A stretch of DNA of 64,000 bases from Vibrio orientalis CIP 102891 = ATCC 33934. Its GTDB lineage: Bacteria > Pseudomonadota > Gammaproteobacteria > Enterobacterales > Vibrionaceae. Made by a program: the position numbers and the translations under genes. The notes under the pieces were generated by a model. It had not been told where the DNA came from and made no database searches. It saw nothing but the letters and a program-made list of their open reading frames with translations. Positions 32,656-41,473 of this stretch are shown one piece after another (position 1 is the first letter of the stretch; each line of letters opens with the position of its first letter). Location of the stretch: assembly GCF_000176235.1 (NCBI RefSeq), contig NZ_ACZV01000005.1:1550001-1614000 (forward strand). The letters are read 5' to 3'.

Positions 32656-35600
32656 GATTAACCCAAAAAATCCTAGCCATCATTACACTACTTATCGTAA
32701 TTATTTTCCTTGGCGCGGGTTATTACATTGCTGGTTTTTCTGAAAGGACTATCCGCTATAACGCGCACCAAAACCTCAATGGTTCTCTTGAACTCACAGA
32801 GGGAATCATTGATGGTTACAACCAAAAAGTAACATCAATCGCCAACCTCAACAGCCAGAACCGACGAGTCATTAAGGCACTGGGTCTCGGCGTCAACAAA
32901 GGTGTCGCTCTGGAATTAAATGACTCGATAAAAAACAGTCAGTTCGTCAATTATATCTTTATCGTCGACTATGATGGTCATGTTTTTTCAACCTCCACCA
33001 TCAATTACCAACAAGACAAGTTCTACGGTGAACAGTGGCTATCCGAAAAATTACTTACCCGCACTATGTTTGCTCCACTGTTTATCCGTAATACCGTCAT
33101 CAGCACACCCGGTGTTGACCCTTTCCTTGAGGACAAACAGGCTATTTCTCAATGGGTCGTCAGTCCAATTTTATTCCGTGAACAAGTGATCGGTTGGACT
33201 TTAATTTCTTTTGACTGGGAAACCAGTATGAAAGATTTACTCAATGCGACACTCCTTCGCCTAGAGCACGCGTTTTATCCCGTCACTCAAATAAAGCTAT
33301 CCGATGAACTCAGTGATATCACCCCCATCAGTGTTGGTAATACCACCCTGCCGCCTGTACCAATAAGTGCCGAAAAAGATATGTTTTTTGGTCAAGCGAA
33401 CTATTTGCTATCGGTCACCTTCGACGGGGAAAAAGCGCTAAGTAGTCTTAGCGCCATAAAGCAAATGATGCTTCTCATTTTTACCCTTTCCGCCCTAGTA
33501 TTAGCTTTTACGCTATGGGTAACTTTAAGGACCCTTATCGTCCAACCACTTAATCAGTTGGACTCTCAAATTCGTCATATCAGCTCAAACCGACTAGATC
33601 AACGCCTGCCAGATTTCTCTAGCCCTGAAGCGAATACAATAGCGGCAACCATCAACCAACTGCTGCAACGTGTCCACACGAATACCATCTCTATCCAGCG
33701 ACTGAATGAAGAGGTAAAGCTCAAACAACAATCTGAGGTAAGCCAAAAACTTGTGAGCCAAAAGCTTGAGGCCATTTTAGATACCGCCGCGGATGGCATC
33801 ATCACCATTAATGACAAAGGTAAGATCCTCAGTTTTAACCAAGCCGCACAGAGGATGTTTGGTTATTTGGAAACTGAGGCGATTGGCATGCCAATTGAAA
33901 AACTCATGCCGAAGAAATACGCCTCTATGCATCAAGTGTTTATTGACCGATATCGAGCAACGGGTCGCAGTAAAATCATTGGCGTTAAAACAAAAGATGG
34001 AAGACTTGGAAGAGAGTTTCAAGCAATCAACAAAGCAGGCGAACTTTTTCCTATTCTCCTGTCTATCGCACAAGTGGAAACCAATGACGGGGTTATATAC
34101 TCTGGCCTTGTCAAAGATATCTCTCAGCAAAAGCAAGCTGAAAACGCTCTCATTGCCGCAAAAGAAGAAGCTGAACAGGCAGCAAGGTCGAAAAGCGAAT
34201 TCTTGGCTGTAATGAGTCATGAAATCCGCACGCCAATGAATGGCATCATTGGCATGCTTGACCTATTGCTCGAAAACAACCTCAACACCTCTCAATCTCA
34301 TCAAGCTTATCTTGCTCATACCAGTGCGCTTTCTTTATTGGGGTTACTTAATGATATTTTGGACTTCTCAAAAATCGATGCGGATAAACTAGAGCTTGAG
34401 CGCCAACATTTTAATCTAAGACACATGCTAGGCGATTTTGCTGAGCAAATGGCGGCAAGCTTAACCAACCCAAACGTAGAAATTATTTTGGATATGGTCC
34501 AAGTTGAGCATTCGATGATTCTGGCCGACAGCACCCGGATAAGGCAAATTTTCTCTAACTTAGTCAGCAATGCGTTGAAGTTTACCGAGCAAGGCGAAGT
34601 GGTGATCACTGTACGCTTGGAAGAGAACGATGAGAATACCTGGCAACTCAATGCTTCGATTAAAGACTCAGGCATCGGAATCCCGCAAGACAGATTGAAT
34701 TCACTGTTTGATAAATTCAGTCAAGTCGACGCGTCGACGACGCGTCGCTATGGCGGTACTGGGTTAGGTTTAGCCATTGTGAAACGCTTATGTCAGGCTA
34801 TGAAAGGCAGCGTTACCGTTAGCAGTGAAGCAGGTAAAGGGAGCGAGTTCTCATTCCACATTTTGGTTGAAAAATCGGACCAATCGACAAAAGTAATTCC
34901 ATCTGTCGACGTATCATTGCTCGATATTTTGGTGGTTGACGACAATGCCATCAACCGAGAAGCGATTGTACGCCAACTGCAGCACTGGGGAGCAAAAGTT
35001 ATTGCTGCATCTAGCGCCAGCGAAGCACTTGAGCTTTGTCAACGCAGACATCACGATCAAACCGCTATGTTCGAAATCGCTCTACTCGACATGCAGATGC
35101 CCAATGTAAGTGGACTTGAATTGAGCCAAGAGCTAAAAGCGAACCCCAAAACCCAATCAATCAAGCTCATCATGATGACCTCCATCGAAGCGATTTCTCA
35201 GCAAAACGCATTTCAAACCTATGGCTTTAGTGGCTATTTTGTTAAGCCTGCAACCACTCAAGATTTACTCAATGCTCTCAAAGTCATTGCCAGTCCGGAC
35301 TTCTCACCAGGTGAACAACTGGTCACCCACAACTATTTGTCTGCGTTAGAACCCGAGCCAATGCCGGGGCCAGAATTGAAGAGCGGACTTCAACTACTGA
35401 TTGTAGAAGACAATCGCGTCAACCAAATTGTCATTACTGGGGTTTTACACAAGATGGGGCTCGATAGCACGATTGCCAATAACGGCAAAGAAGCCCTCAG
35501 CGTACTCTCAAGCTCAAAGTCATTCGATATCATCTTGATGGACTGCCAAATGCCAGAAATGGATGGTTACGAGGCCACTCATCGAATCCGTAACGGTGAG

Positions 35601-35765
35601 GGGGGGGACAATGTGAAAAATATACCGATTATCGCTATGACTGCAAATGCAATGGAGAGTGACCGAAAAGCCTGCAAAGATGCTGGGATGAATGACTTCT
35701 TAACCAAACCATTAAATCGCAGCTTGCTCAAAGAGAAGCTGATGGAGTGGAGCAAGTCAGACTAA
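32652..35765 (+). CDS. Hybrid sensor histidine kinase with PAS and two receiver domains
   Basis: 1037 residues. TM1 at about 8-28 and TM2 at about 272-296 flank a Cache-like periplasmic sensor. HAMP (about 297-350), PAS (about 370-495), HisKA with MSHEIRTPMNG (His 523) and an ATPase domain (NLVSNALKFT, KDSGIGIP, GGTGLGLAIVKRL) follow. Two receivers come next: first VVDDNAINRE with Asp in ALLDMQMP, then VEDNRVNQ with Asp in ILMDCQMPEMDGYE and FLTKPL. There is no Hpt domain, so phosphate must pass to a separate Hpt protein. The first receiver ends KP-A-T rather than KPL. No cognate output gene is adjacent. Its stop overlaps the end of the selO remnant. Confidence 0.92.
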   Translation: MRLTQKILAIITLLIVIIFLGAGYYIAGFSERTIRYNAHQNLNGSLELTEGIIDGYNQKVTSIANLNSQNRRVIKALGLGVNKGVALELNDSIKNSQFVNYIFIVDYDGHVFSTSTINYQQDKFYGEQWLSEKLLTRTMFAPLFIRNTVISTPGVDPFLEDKQAISQWVVSPILFREQVIGWTLISFDWETSMKDLLNATLLRLEHAFYPVTQIKLSDELSDITPISVGNTTLPPVPISAEKDMFFGQANYLLSVTFDGEKALSSLSAIKQMMLLIFTLSALVLAFTLWVTLRTLIVQPLNQLDSQIRHISSNRLDQRLPDFSSPEANTIAATINQLLQRVHTNTISIQRLNEEVKLKQQSEVSQKLVSQKLEAILDTAADGIITINDKGKILSFNQAAQRMFGYLETEAIGMPIEKLMPKKYASMHQVFIDRYRATGRSKIIGVKTKDGRLGREFQAINKAGELFPILLSIAQVETNDGVIYSGLVKDISQQKQAENALIAAKEEAEQAARSKSEFLAVMSHEIRTPMNGIIGMLDLLLENNLNTSQSHQAYLAHTSALSLLGLLNDILDFSKIDADKLELERQHFNLRHMLGDFAEQMAASLTNPNVEIILDMVQVEHSMILADSTRIRQIFSNLVSNALKFTEQGEVVITVRLEENDENTWQLNASIKDSGIGIPQDRLNSLFDKFSQVDASTTRRYGGTGLGLAIVKRLCQAMKGSVTVSSEAGKGSEFSFHILVEKSDQSTKVIPSVDVSLLDILVVDDNAINREAIVRQLQHWGAKVIAASSASEALELCQRRHHDQTAMFEIALLDMQMPNVSGLELSQELKANPKTQSIKLIMMTSIEAISQQNAFQTYGFSGYFVKPATTQDLLNALKVIASPDFSPGEQLVTHNYLSALEPEPMPGPELKSGLQLLIVEDNRVNQIVITGVLHKMGLDSTIANNGKEALSVLSSSKSFDIILMDCQMPEMDGYEATHRIRNGEGGDNVKNIPIIAMTANAMESDRKACKDAGMNDFLTKPLNRSLLKEKLMEWSKSD

Positions 35766-36174
35766 GACGAACAGCTGATTTCCATTTTCTTACCCCAGTC
35801 TGGAGGCAAGTTCGCATACGCGAATAGGGTGTTAATCCTGCACCTTTGATATGAAGGTCGAAGACCTGACCATTTTGGTCCGTCATTTCTCCCAACAACA
35901 AGCCACGTCCATCGCCTAAATCTGGGTTATAGGTTCCAAACTGGTGTCCTGCGTATTTCATTGCGAGTGGAGGTTTACTTTCATCACTCTGCTCGCCACT
36001 TAGCAAAGCCTTAAGCTCTCCGTCAGGGGCTAACTCCGGCAGCCCAAACTGAACCGCCAGTACATCGTTCCAAGCCAACCAACTGGTATTATCTAACGGC
36101 TGAGGCTTAACTAATGTGTAAAAGCACTGAGGTAGAGAGGCATAACGCTGTGAAAGTGAAACCGTTTCGAACAT
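35762..36174 (-). pseudogene. selO: selO (ydiU) remnant with internal deletion
   Basis: The first 118 or so codons from the ATG at 36172-36174 are an intact SelO N-terminus: SWLAWNDVLAVQFGLP, AMKYAGHQFGTYNPDLGDGR and HIKGAGLTPYSRM. Directly after this, in the next reading frame, comes LPPDWGKKMEISCSS and a stop, the typical SelO C-terminus with its terminal Cys-Ser-Ser. About 330 central codons, including the catalytic core, are missing. The join lies at 35815-35818 on the four bases CATA, compatible with deletion between short direct repeats, and puts the tail out of frame. SelO is a pseudokinase-fold protein AMPylase; this copy cannot work. Confidence 0.88.
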
Positions 36175-36425
36175 ATACAAACCATGAAAAACCGATGTAG
36201 TGAAGCTAGCACCGCCAATTTTACAAATCAACACTAGCCTTTATCTATCAATACCTTAGCCTATTTTTACGGACAATTATCAGATAAGTCATCATTCATT
36301 TTTGAATAATTCAACACTCAAATTAGGGTTATCAATAACTATTGGTGCTTCGTCACTCTAAAAAGCATCGATTTCATCTATAGTTGCATATATAAAAATA
36401 GAACAAATATGTCAGGAGACTAGGT

Positions 36426-38423
36426 ATGCATTCATTGATGAAACGCTTTTCTATACACCACATTGTTACTGCCCTCGCGGCGGTCCCGCTGCTCATTGCC
36501 GTGTTCTTATCTGTTGAGCTTTTTCTCAGTCAAAAAACAACGGTCGATCAAGCACAGAAAGACCAAGAGATTATCCAACTGACATTGCTATACGATAACC
36601 TCGCACACAACCTAGCGGTAGAGCGTGGTTTAACAGCAGGCGTATTGGGCAGTAAAGGTGCATCAGAGCAAGTCAATAAGCTTTCCGAGCAGAGACAAAA
36701 AGCCGACCAGCATATCCGCGCATTTAAAGCGTTCAATCCTGAGTATATCTCAGAAAACTTAACCAGCCAGCTCAAACAAGATGTGTTGACTCAGTTAGCT
36801 AAGCTGTCCGATGTTCGCACCCAAGTAGATACATTATCCCCGACAATCTCACCGTTTGGTTATTACTCCAACCTCAATCAATTGGCTATCGATAATTCTT
36901 CTATTTTAATCTCAGCGGTAAACAACCAAGAAATTACTCGCCTTGGTAACTCACTCACCGCCATCATGGTAATCAAAGAGCGAGCAGGCCAAGTCCGCGG
37001 CGCGTTAAATGGCGCTTTCGCAAGAAAACACTCTTCGCCAGCACAATATGCCGCCATTCAGCAATATCTCGCTTCAGGTGAGTACAGCGAAAGAATGACC
37101 CTGCTAACGATGCCACAAACGTACATCAACCAGCTAAGTGAAGCCAAAAGCAATCCAACGTGGCAAAAAGTTGAGGAAATTCAACAAGATTACCTTAAGC
37201 AGAAAGACAGTCTTGCCAACCTGCAAGGGCCTTCTCCTTTGGCTTGGTTTAGTGCCGCAACCGAACGCATCAAACTGGTCAATCAAATTCGTAACCGTCT
37301 ACAAACCGACATGACGGAAATTGTAACTAGTCAAGCTAACGCCGCAACGTGGCAAATGAGCACTTTACTTGCAACAATGCTTTGCGCGGGATTAATCCTG
37401 ATGACGGTCCTGATGACATCATTACGTACTCTCAAGCACCGTGTGGGGGATTTAACCACTAACCTTTCGCATATGTCCGAGACCAACAACCTCAGCGTGA
37501 TACTCCAGTCAGATGGTAAAAATGAGCTTTCTCAAATATCACGTAGCGTGAACGGGCTCATCACCAGTATCAAAAACCTGTTGCTCAACGTGACGGAGAC
37601 CAATCAACACAGCAACCAGAAACTTGAACAAATGGTGCAAGGTGCAACTGATTTAGGCGCAAGTAGCCAAGCAACCGCGGCGAAGTGTGGCAATATTGCT
37701 GCTGCAATGACCGAGCTGTCACAATCCAGTTTAGAAATAGCTTCATCGTCAGAACGCTCGCTTGAAGAGACTGAGCAAATGACCAATAAAGTGATAACTT
37801 GTCAGCAGCAAAGCCAAGACTCTTATCACATGGTTGAAGCCTTGGTTTCGCAAATCGAACAAACACAGTCGTGTATGTTGCAACTGGAAACCGACGCGCA
37901 AAGTGTCAGCAAAATTGTAGAGACGATTAATGGCATTTCAGAGCAGACCAATCTACTCGCGCTAAACGCAGCTATTGAAGCAGCCCGTGCAGGGGAGCAT
38001 GGCCGAGGCTTTGCGGTTGTCTCTTCTGAAGTACGGGATTTGGCCCAAAGAAGTAAGGAAGCGACAGAGGATATCTCTCAGCTGCTGGCTAACATCACCA
38101 ACAATACTCAAACGGCTGTAAGCAACATGAATAAGAGCCGTGAAGCGACTGATGCAACCTTTAGCTCAGTCTCTGACGTCAATAGCAGTATCACTCAATT
38201 AGAAAGTTTGATTGAGACGGTTAACTTACACATTACCAGTATTGCTAACGCAACTGTGGAGCAATCTAAAGCAAGCGAAGCGGTAGATAAAGACGTGGAT
38301 GTGCTGGCGGAAATTGCGCAAACAACAGGGCAGCTCGCGAACACAATGAATGAAATAGTCTCGAGCTATCGATTAGAAGTGTCGGAAGTCAATCAACAAC
38401 TGCAAGAGTTCAAGCTCTCTTAA
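36426..38423 (+). CDS. Methyl-accepting chemotaxis protein with a nitrate/nitrite-sensor (NIT) domain
   Basis: 665 residues. TM1 at about 13-32 is followed by a NIT-type periplasmic domain (about 50-290) with LVYDNLAHNLAVERGLTAG-like sequence (here LLYDNLAHNLAVERGLTAG) and ERAGQVRGALNGAFA. TM2 at about 308-328, HAMP and the signalling helix pair follow, with the tip SEQTNLLALNAAIEAARAG and GRGFAVVSSEVRDLAQRS. There is no CheR/CheB tether at the C-terminus. The ligand is unproven. It is a single-gene unit with its own terminator. Confidence 0.92.
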   Translation: MHSLMKRFSIHHIVTALAAVPLLIAVFLSVELFLSQKTTVDQAQKDQEIIQLTLLYDNLAHNLAVERGLTAGVLGSKGASEQVNKLSEQRQKADQHIRAFKAFNPEYISENLTSQLKQDVLTQLAKLSDVRTQVDTLSPTISPFGYYSNLNQLAIDNSSILISAVNNQEITRLGNSLTAIMVIKERAGQVRGALNGAFARKHSSPAQYAAIQQYLASGEYSERMTLLTMPQTYINQLSEAKSNPTWQKVEEIQQDYLKQKDSLANLQGPSPLAWFSAATERIKLVNQIRNRLQTDMTEIVTSQANAATWQMSTLLATMLCAGLILMTVLMTSLRTLKHRVGDLTTNLSHMSETNNLSVILQSDGKNELSQISRSVNGLITSIKNLLLNVTETNQHSNQKLEQMVQGATDLGASSQATAAKCGNIAAAMTELSQSSLEIASSSERSLEETEQMTNKVITCQQQSQDSYHMVEALVSQIEQTQSCMLQLETDAQSVSKIVETINGISEQTNLLALNAAIEAARAGEHGRGFAVVSSEVRDLAQRSKEATEDISQLLANITNNTQTAVSNMNKSREATDATFSSVSDVNSSITQLESLIETVNLHITSIANATVEQSKASEAVDKDVDVLAEIAQTTGQLANTMNEIVSSYRLEVSEVNQQLQEFKLS

Positions 38424-38426
38424 AAC

Positions 38427-38457
38427 GAAAAAAGTGGCCTAGTGCCACTTTTTTTAA
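38427..38457 (+). terminator. Chemoreceptor gene terminator
   Basis: Stem AAAAAGTGGC / GCCACTTTTT with loop CTAGT and a seven-T run, directly after the stop at 38423. It also faces the convergent gene on the minus strand. Confidence 0.9.
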
Positions 38458-38472
38458 TCTCTGTTGAGCTGG

Positions 38473-39084
38473 CTATTTTCGCAGCCCTAACGAAATTCGC
38501 ACGAAGTCGCCATCTTCAAACTCAACCTTATGGTCAAAAAGCGAAGAAGAATAAATCGTACGTAAGAAACTATGCCTTTCACCATGTGTACCGCGAAATA
38601 ACATCGAAATGTCGGCAACAAGACGGTTACGGTTGTTAAAGTGTGCATTTAAGTCTTGAGACAGGACACACAATAAGCACCCTTTACTGTTGTGCGTTAA
38701 ATCAACTTTTTCAGGGCTCGACACCAAGACGGTCGTGTTTAGCTCTTTTTCAAGCATATTGACCAAGAGTAAAAAGCTGTCTAAGTGTGGCAGCTCATCG
38801 CCTTCAACAGGCGTGAGAAGATTATCCAACATTGATTCAATATCTAAGTTCTGTGCTCGCGCGTGGCTCACCAACGAACGAACCTTCTTCTTAAATGGTT
38901 TGTATTTTTTACTATTGGCCGCCTTGTTTAACCAAGCAGACAGGATATCGTTAACATCTGAACGAGACTTTCTCGACAGTACTTTACCTGAATGATTGGT
39001 GCGCAAATGGAGCAAAGCATGAAGAGCGAGTTCAGCCAGTAGAGGTTCAAACTCAGGTTTAATTTTAGTATGGATACTGCGCAT
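38473..39084 (-). CDS. Conserved Vibrio protein of unknown function, possibly DUF2913
   Basis: 203 residues, no signal peptide or membrane segment, rich in basic residues and helix. The layout HALLHL near 22, ILSAWLNKAANSKKYKPF near 47, LVSHARAQNLDIESMLDNL near 71 and LLLVNMLEKEL recalls the DUF2913 proteins of Vibrio and enterics. That match is from memory and uncertain. No catalytic motif is visible. It stands alone between the chemoreceptor and the TPR-receiver gene. Confidence 0.75.
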   Translation of the reverse strand: MRSIHTKIKPEFEPLLAELALHALLHLRTNHSGKVLSRKSRSDVNDILSAWLNKAANSKKYKPFKKKVRSLVSHARAQNLDIESMLDNLLTPVEGDELPHLDSFLLLVNMLEKELNTTVLVSSPEKVDLTHNSKGCLLCVLSQDLNAHFNNRNRLVADISMLFRGTHGERHSFLRTIYSSSLFDHKVEFEDGDFVRISLGLRK

Positions 39085-39234
39085 ATTTACTAAAGATGGG
39101 TACTCGGTAAGAACTTGGTCAAATCACATTCGATTGGGGAACGACATGCTACCGAAAAGCAACCTTTAAGTACAGTCATCAAGCGGCTGCATCTTCACTA
39201 ACTCTGCTATCTAGAGCTCAAATCCATAATTAAT

Positions 39235-40863
39235 TTATGCAAAACTTGCCAATCGTTGCTCAACAATCTGTTTCGCTTGAAGGATTTTGTTCACCTTAGG
39301 ATGCACTGGATCCTGTTTCATCAAGTTCGCGATCACAATATTAATGCTCGTCGAGAACTGCTGCCCAAGAGCGTCGATATCTGGATGGCCGGCAACGTTA
39401 TACTTAAGCATCGCATTAATAAAATGCGAATGGTGATTAATATAATAAGGCGCTTCTTTTGCTTTAATCGCCAATGAATCAACCAAACTGCCAGACGATT
39501 CTTTCACGCGCGCAACCTTTATCGCGTACAGCTTACTCGCTAAACGTGTATCAACGCGCTTTAAGAGCAGCCCATTAACCGCCGCCGCTAGATTCCTCTT
39601 TGAGACATTTTGTTGCTGCAGTTCCGCTAACCACTGTTGTACTAGGCCCAAACAGCCAATGTGCAACGCAACCGCAATAAGAATCAATTTACGATGTTGC
39701 CAATGTGTCTGTGCGAACAATACATCGAGGCGTTTTGGTGAGCACACGGGATTACTACTATTCATCTGCGACAGTAGCTGATAGAGCCCCTTCGTCACGT
39801 TACGCGAATCTATGACTGACAGCTGCGCAAGCGCTAAGATCTGATCAAGTGTCGCTTTCAAACTCGCGGGGTTTAACTTGCCTTGAGTTTGAAAGGCAAT
39901 GATAAAATCGAGAAACAATCGCAACTCTTCAATTTCGATCCGCTGAGCATCACTCACGATTGCATCATCGTCAGCTTTAGCAAGACAGCATATCGCCTGA
40001 TGATACTCCCCCACTCCAACATGGAGCATTGAGCAGTTAATAGTAAGCTCTACCCGATGAGGAAAACGCTGACATAAGCTATTCATCACGGCGACCGCAC
40101 GTTCCACATTACTATTAAGTAACGATTGATAGGCGGTAATCTGTGAGACGATAGGGTCATCAGGATAGCCTAATAGCTCATACTCATGAGCCAAAGCCAA
40201 CGCTTTATCATCATTGCCTAATTCAAGGTGAAGAGTGATCTGCTTTATCAGGGGCCATGGGTGTTTAACTTGCTGATGCAGGCGTTCTAAGACTTCAAAC
40301 GCAGCACCGTAATTGTCTTGCTCAACATAGTAATCAACTACGACTTTGTGACAGCCAAACCATGTCGCCCCTTTACGCTTTAATTGCGCATCACAAATCT
40401 TCATCACGCTCTCAAAGTAACCGAGAACAAGGTGTTTATGTACGGCGGTCAGAATATCTCGTTTCAACAAACTGACTGACACTGTCTGTTTAAGCTGAAG
40501 ATAGTTGAATGGATGACCAAGAATGTTGTCAGGTTCAAGCTCTTGCACTTCTTTGAGCTGAGCTTCATCACTGCTATTGGCGATCATGACAAAAGAGCAA
40601 TCACGAGAAAATGATCGGCTTTGCTGGTAAAGGAAAAAGTACTTAGCACCTACGATACGTTTCTTGCTCATATAGGAGCAAATGATGACATCAAACGCAT
40701 ACTGGTTGATTAACTGTCGATAGGTGACAACGTTTTGTGCCTTATACACTTTGTCCTCTGCACCGCCCATTTTTTTCAACATATTTTTTATCGAAGAGCA
40801 AAGCATGCTGTTTTCTTCAACGATCAATATTCGCTTGTTTCTTAAATCTAAATTGCCAGCCAT
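39235..40863 (-). CDS. TPR protein with a degenerate receiver domain
   Basis: 542 residues. Residues 10-130 look like a response-regulator receiver (RILIVEENSMLCSSI, FDVIICSYMS, LGHPFNYLQLK). However, the phospho-acceptor Asp position (about residue 63) is Ser and the conserved Lys before Pro-Phe is His. The remaining 400 residues are helical repeats of TPR type (for example LVLGYFESVMKICDAQLKRKG and NYGAAFEVLERLHQQVKHPW). Proteins of this build with an intact Asp are common in Vibrio and Shewanella. This one probably signals by protein contact rather than phosphorylation. No output DNA-binding domain is present. Confidence 0.82.
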   Translation of the reverse strand: MAGNLDLRNKRILIVEENSMLCSSIKNMLKKMGGAEDKVYKAQNVVTYRQLINQYAFDVIICSYMSKKRIVGAKYFFLYQQSRSFSRDCSFVMIANSSDEAQLKEVQELEPDNILGHPFNYLQLKQTVSVSLLKRDILTAVHKHLVLGYFESVMKICDAQLKRKGATWFGCHKVVVDYYVEQDNYGAAFEVLERLHQQVKHPWPLIKQITLHLELGNDDKALALAHEYELLGYPDDPIVSQITAYQSLLNSNVERAVAVMNSLCQRFPHRVELTINCSMLHVGVGEYHQAICCLAKADDDAIVSDAQRIEIEELRLFLDFIIAFQTQGKLNPASLKATLDQILALAQLSVIDSRNVTKGLYQLLSQMNSSNPVCSPKRLDVLFAQTHWQHRKLILIAVALHIGCLGLVQQWLAELQQQNVSKRNLAAAVNGLLLKRVDTRLASKLYAIKVARVKESSGSLVDSLAIKAKEAPYYINHHSHFINAMLKYNVAGHPDIDALGQQFSTSINIVIANLMKQDPVHPKVNKILQAKQIVEQRLASFA

Positions 40864-41195
40864 CTATTTGTATCTATCGCGTTCTCTGAGAATAAGACAA
40901 GGTGAAAGCGTGTCGCCGGCAACCTTATCCGTTCGATGTTCTAAATACACAAGAGAGAAGAAGTTTACAAATCAATCGTTATAAAAAGATAACTATTCTT
41001 TTATATTCAATCAGTTAATTACAAGCATGAGAAGACATTTGAATTGATACAACGAATACTAAAAGTTCAAAAATGGGAAAAGTGCATTTATTTGGTGATT
41101 TAATGTACGGCCACGCTTAGCCCTAATGGTAGATAAAGAGGCCAAAACGCAAAAACCCCGGCAACTCTATGAGTTACCGGGGCTTTCTAAAGAAA
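40864..41195. other. Intergenic region holding the tRNA terminator
   Basis: About 330 AT-rich bases between the TPR-receiver gene and tRNA-Arg. The only recognisable feature is the tRNA terminator near its right end. No integrase fragment or attachment-site repeat of the tRNA 3' end was seen. Confidence 0.5.
41153..41187 (-). terminator. tRNA-Arg terminator
   Basis: On the minus strand GCCCCGGTAACTC pairs with GAGTTGCCGGGG around a short loop, followed by TTTTTG. It lies a few bases past the tRNA CCA end. Confidence 0.9.
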
Positions 41196-41272
41196 TGGCA
41201 CGCCCTATAGGATTCGAACCTATGACCACATCCTTAGAAGGGACGTGCTCTATCCAGCTGAGCTAAGGGCGC
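41196..41272 (-). tRNA. tRNA-Arg (anticodon TCT)
   Basis: 77 bases with encoded CCA. Acceptor GCGCCCT pairs with AGGGCGT, with one G-U at the first position. The D arm AGCTC...GAGC, anticodon arm CGTCC-CTTCTAA-GGATG with anticodon TCT, and T arm with GGTTCGAATCC are all present. It reads AGA (and possibly AGG) codons. The site beside folD is a known integration hot spot in Gammaproteobacteria, but here it is empty. Confidence 0.96.
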
Positions 41273-41388
41273 GCTACAGGGACAGGATTATACGAGGATG
41301 AGCCGTTAAAACAAGGGCTTTGTTTAACATTATGATCTGATTGACTAAAAAAAGGTCACGGAACTCCATTTTGATTAAAAACACCCCA

Positions 41389-41404
41389 AAGCAAACGTTT
41401 GCTT
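41389..41404. promoter_or_regulatory. PurR-type operator upstream of folD
   Basis: Perfect 16-base palindrome AAGCAAACGTTTGCTT, matching the PurR box ACGCAAACGTTTGCGT at 14 of 16 positions. It lies 70 bases upstream of the folD ATG. Purine control of folD fits its role in supplying formyl-tetrahydrofolate for purine synthesis. Confidence 0.75.
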
Positions 41405-41473
41405 ATAGATGTTCGTCAAATAATTTGCGACAATGCGCTGCAAATAAGTCGCTATAAATTCTTAAGGTATGTC

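Noticed and set aside
32642..32660. Sequencing frameshift joining the 31-codon ORF to the hybrid kinase
   Set aside because: The kinase has its own complete N-terminal membrane helix immediately after its ATG, so no frameshift is needed to make a normal protein.
33777..34220. Overlapping open frames of about 140 residues on both strands inside the hybrid kinase
   Set aside because: They coincide with the PAS-HisKA coding region and show no family resemblance or ribosome sites.
41196..41272. tRNA-Arg next to folD as an integration site for a genomic island
   Set aside because: No integrase, no direct repeat of the tRNA 3' end and no foreign-looking genes follow on either side; folD and its PurR box sit directly beside it.
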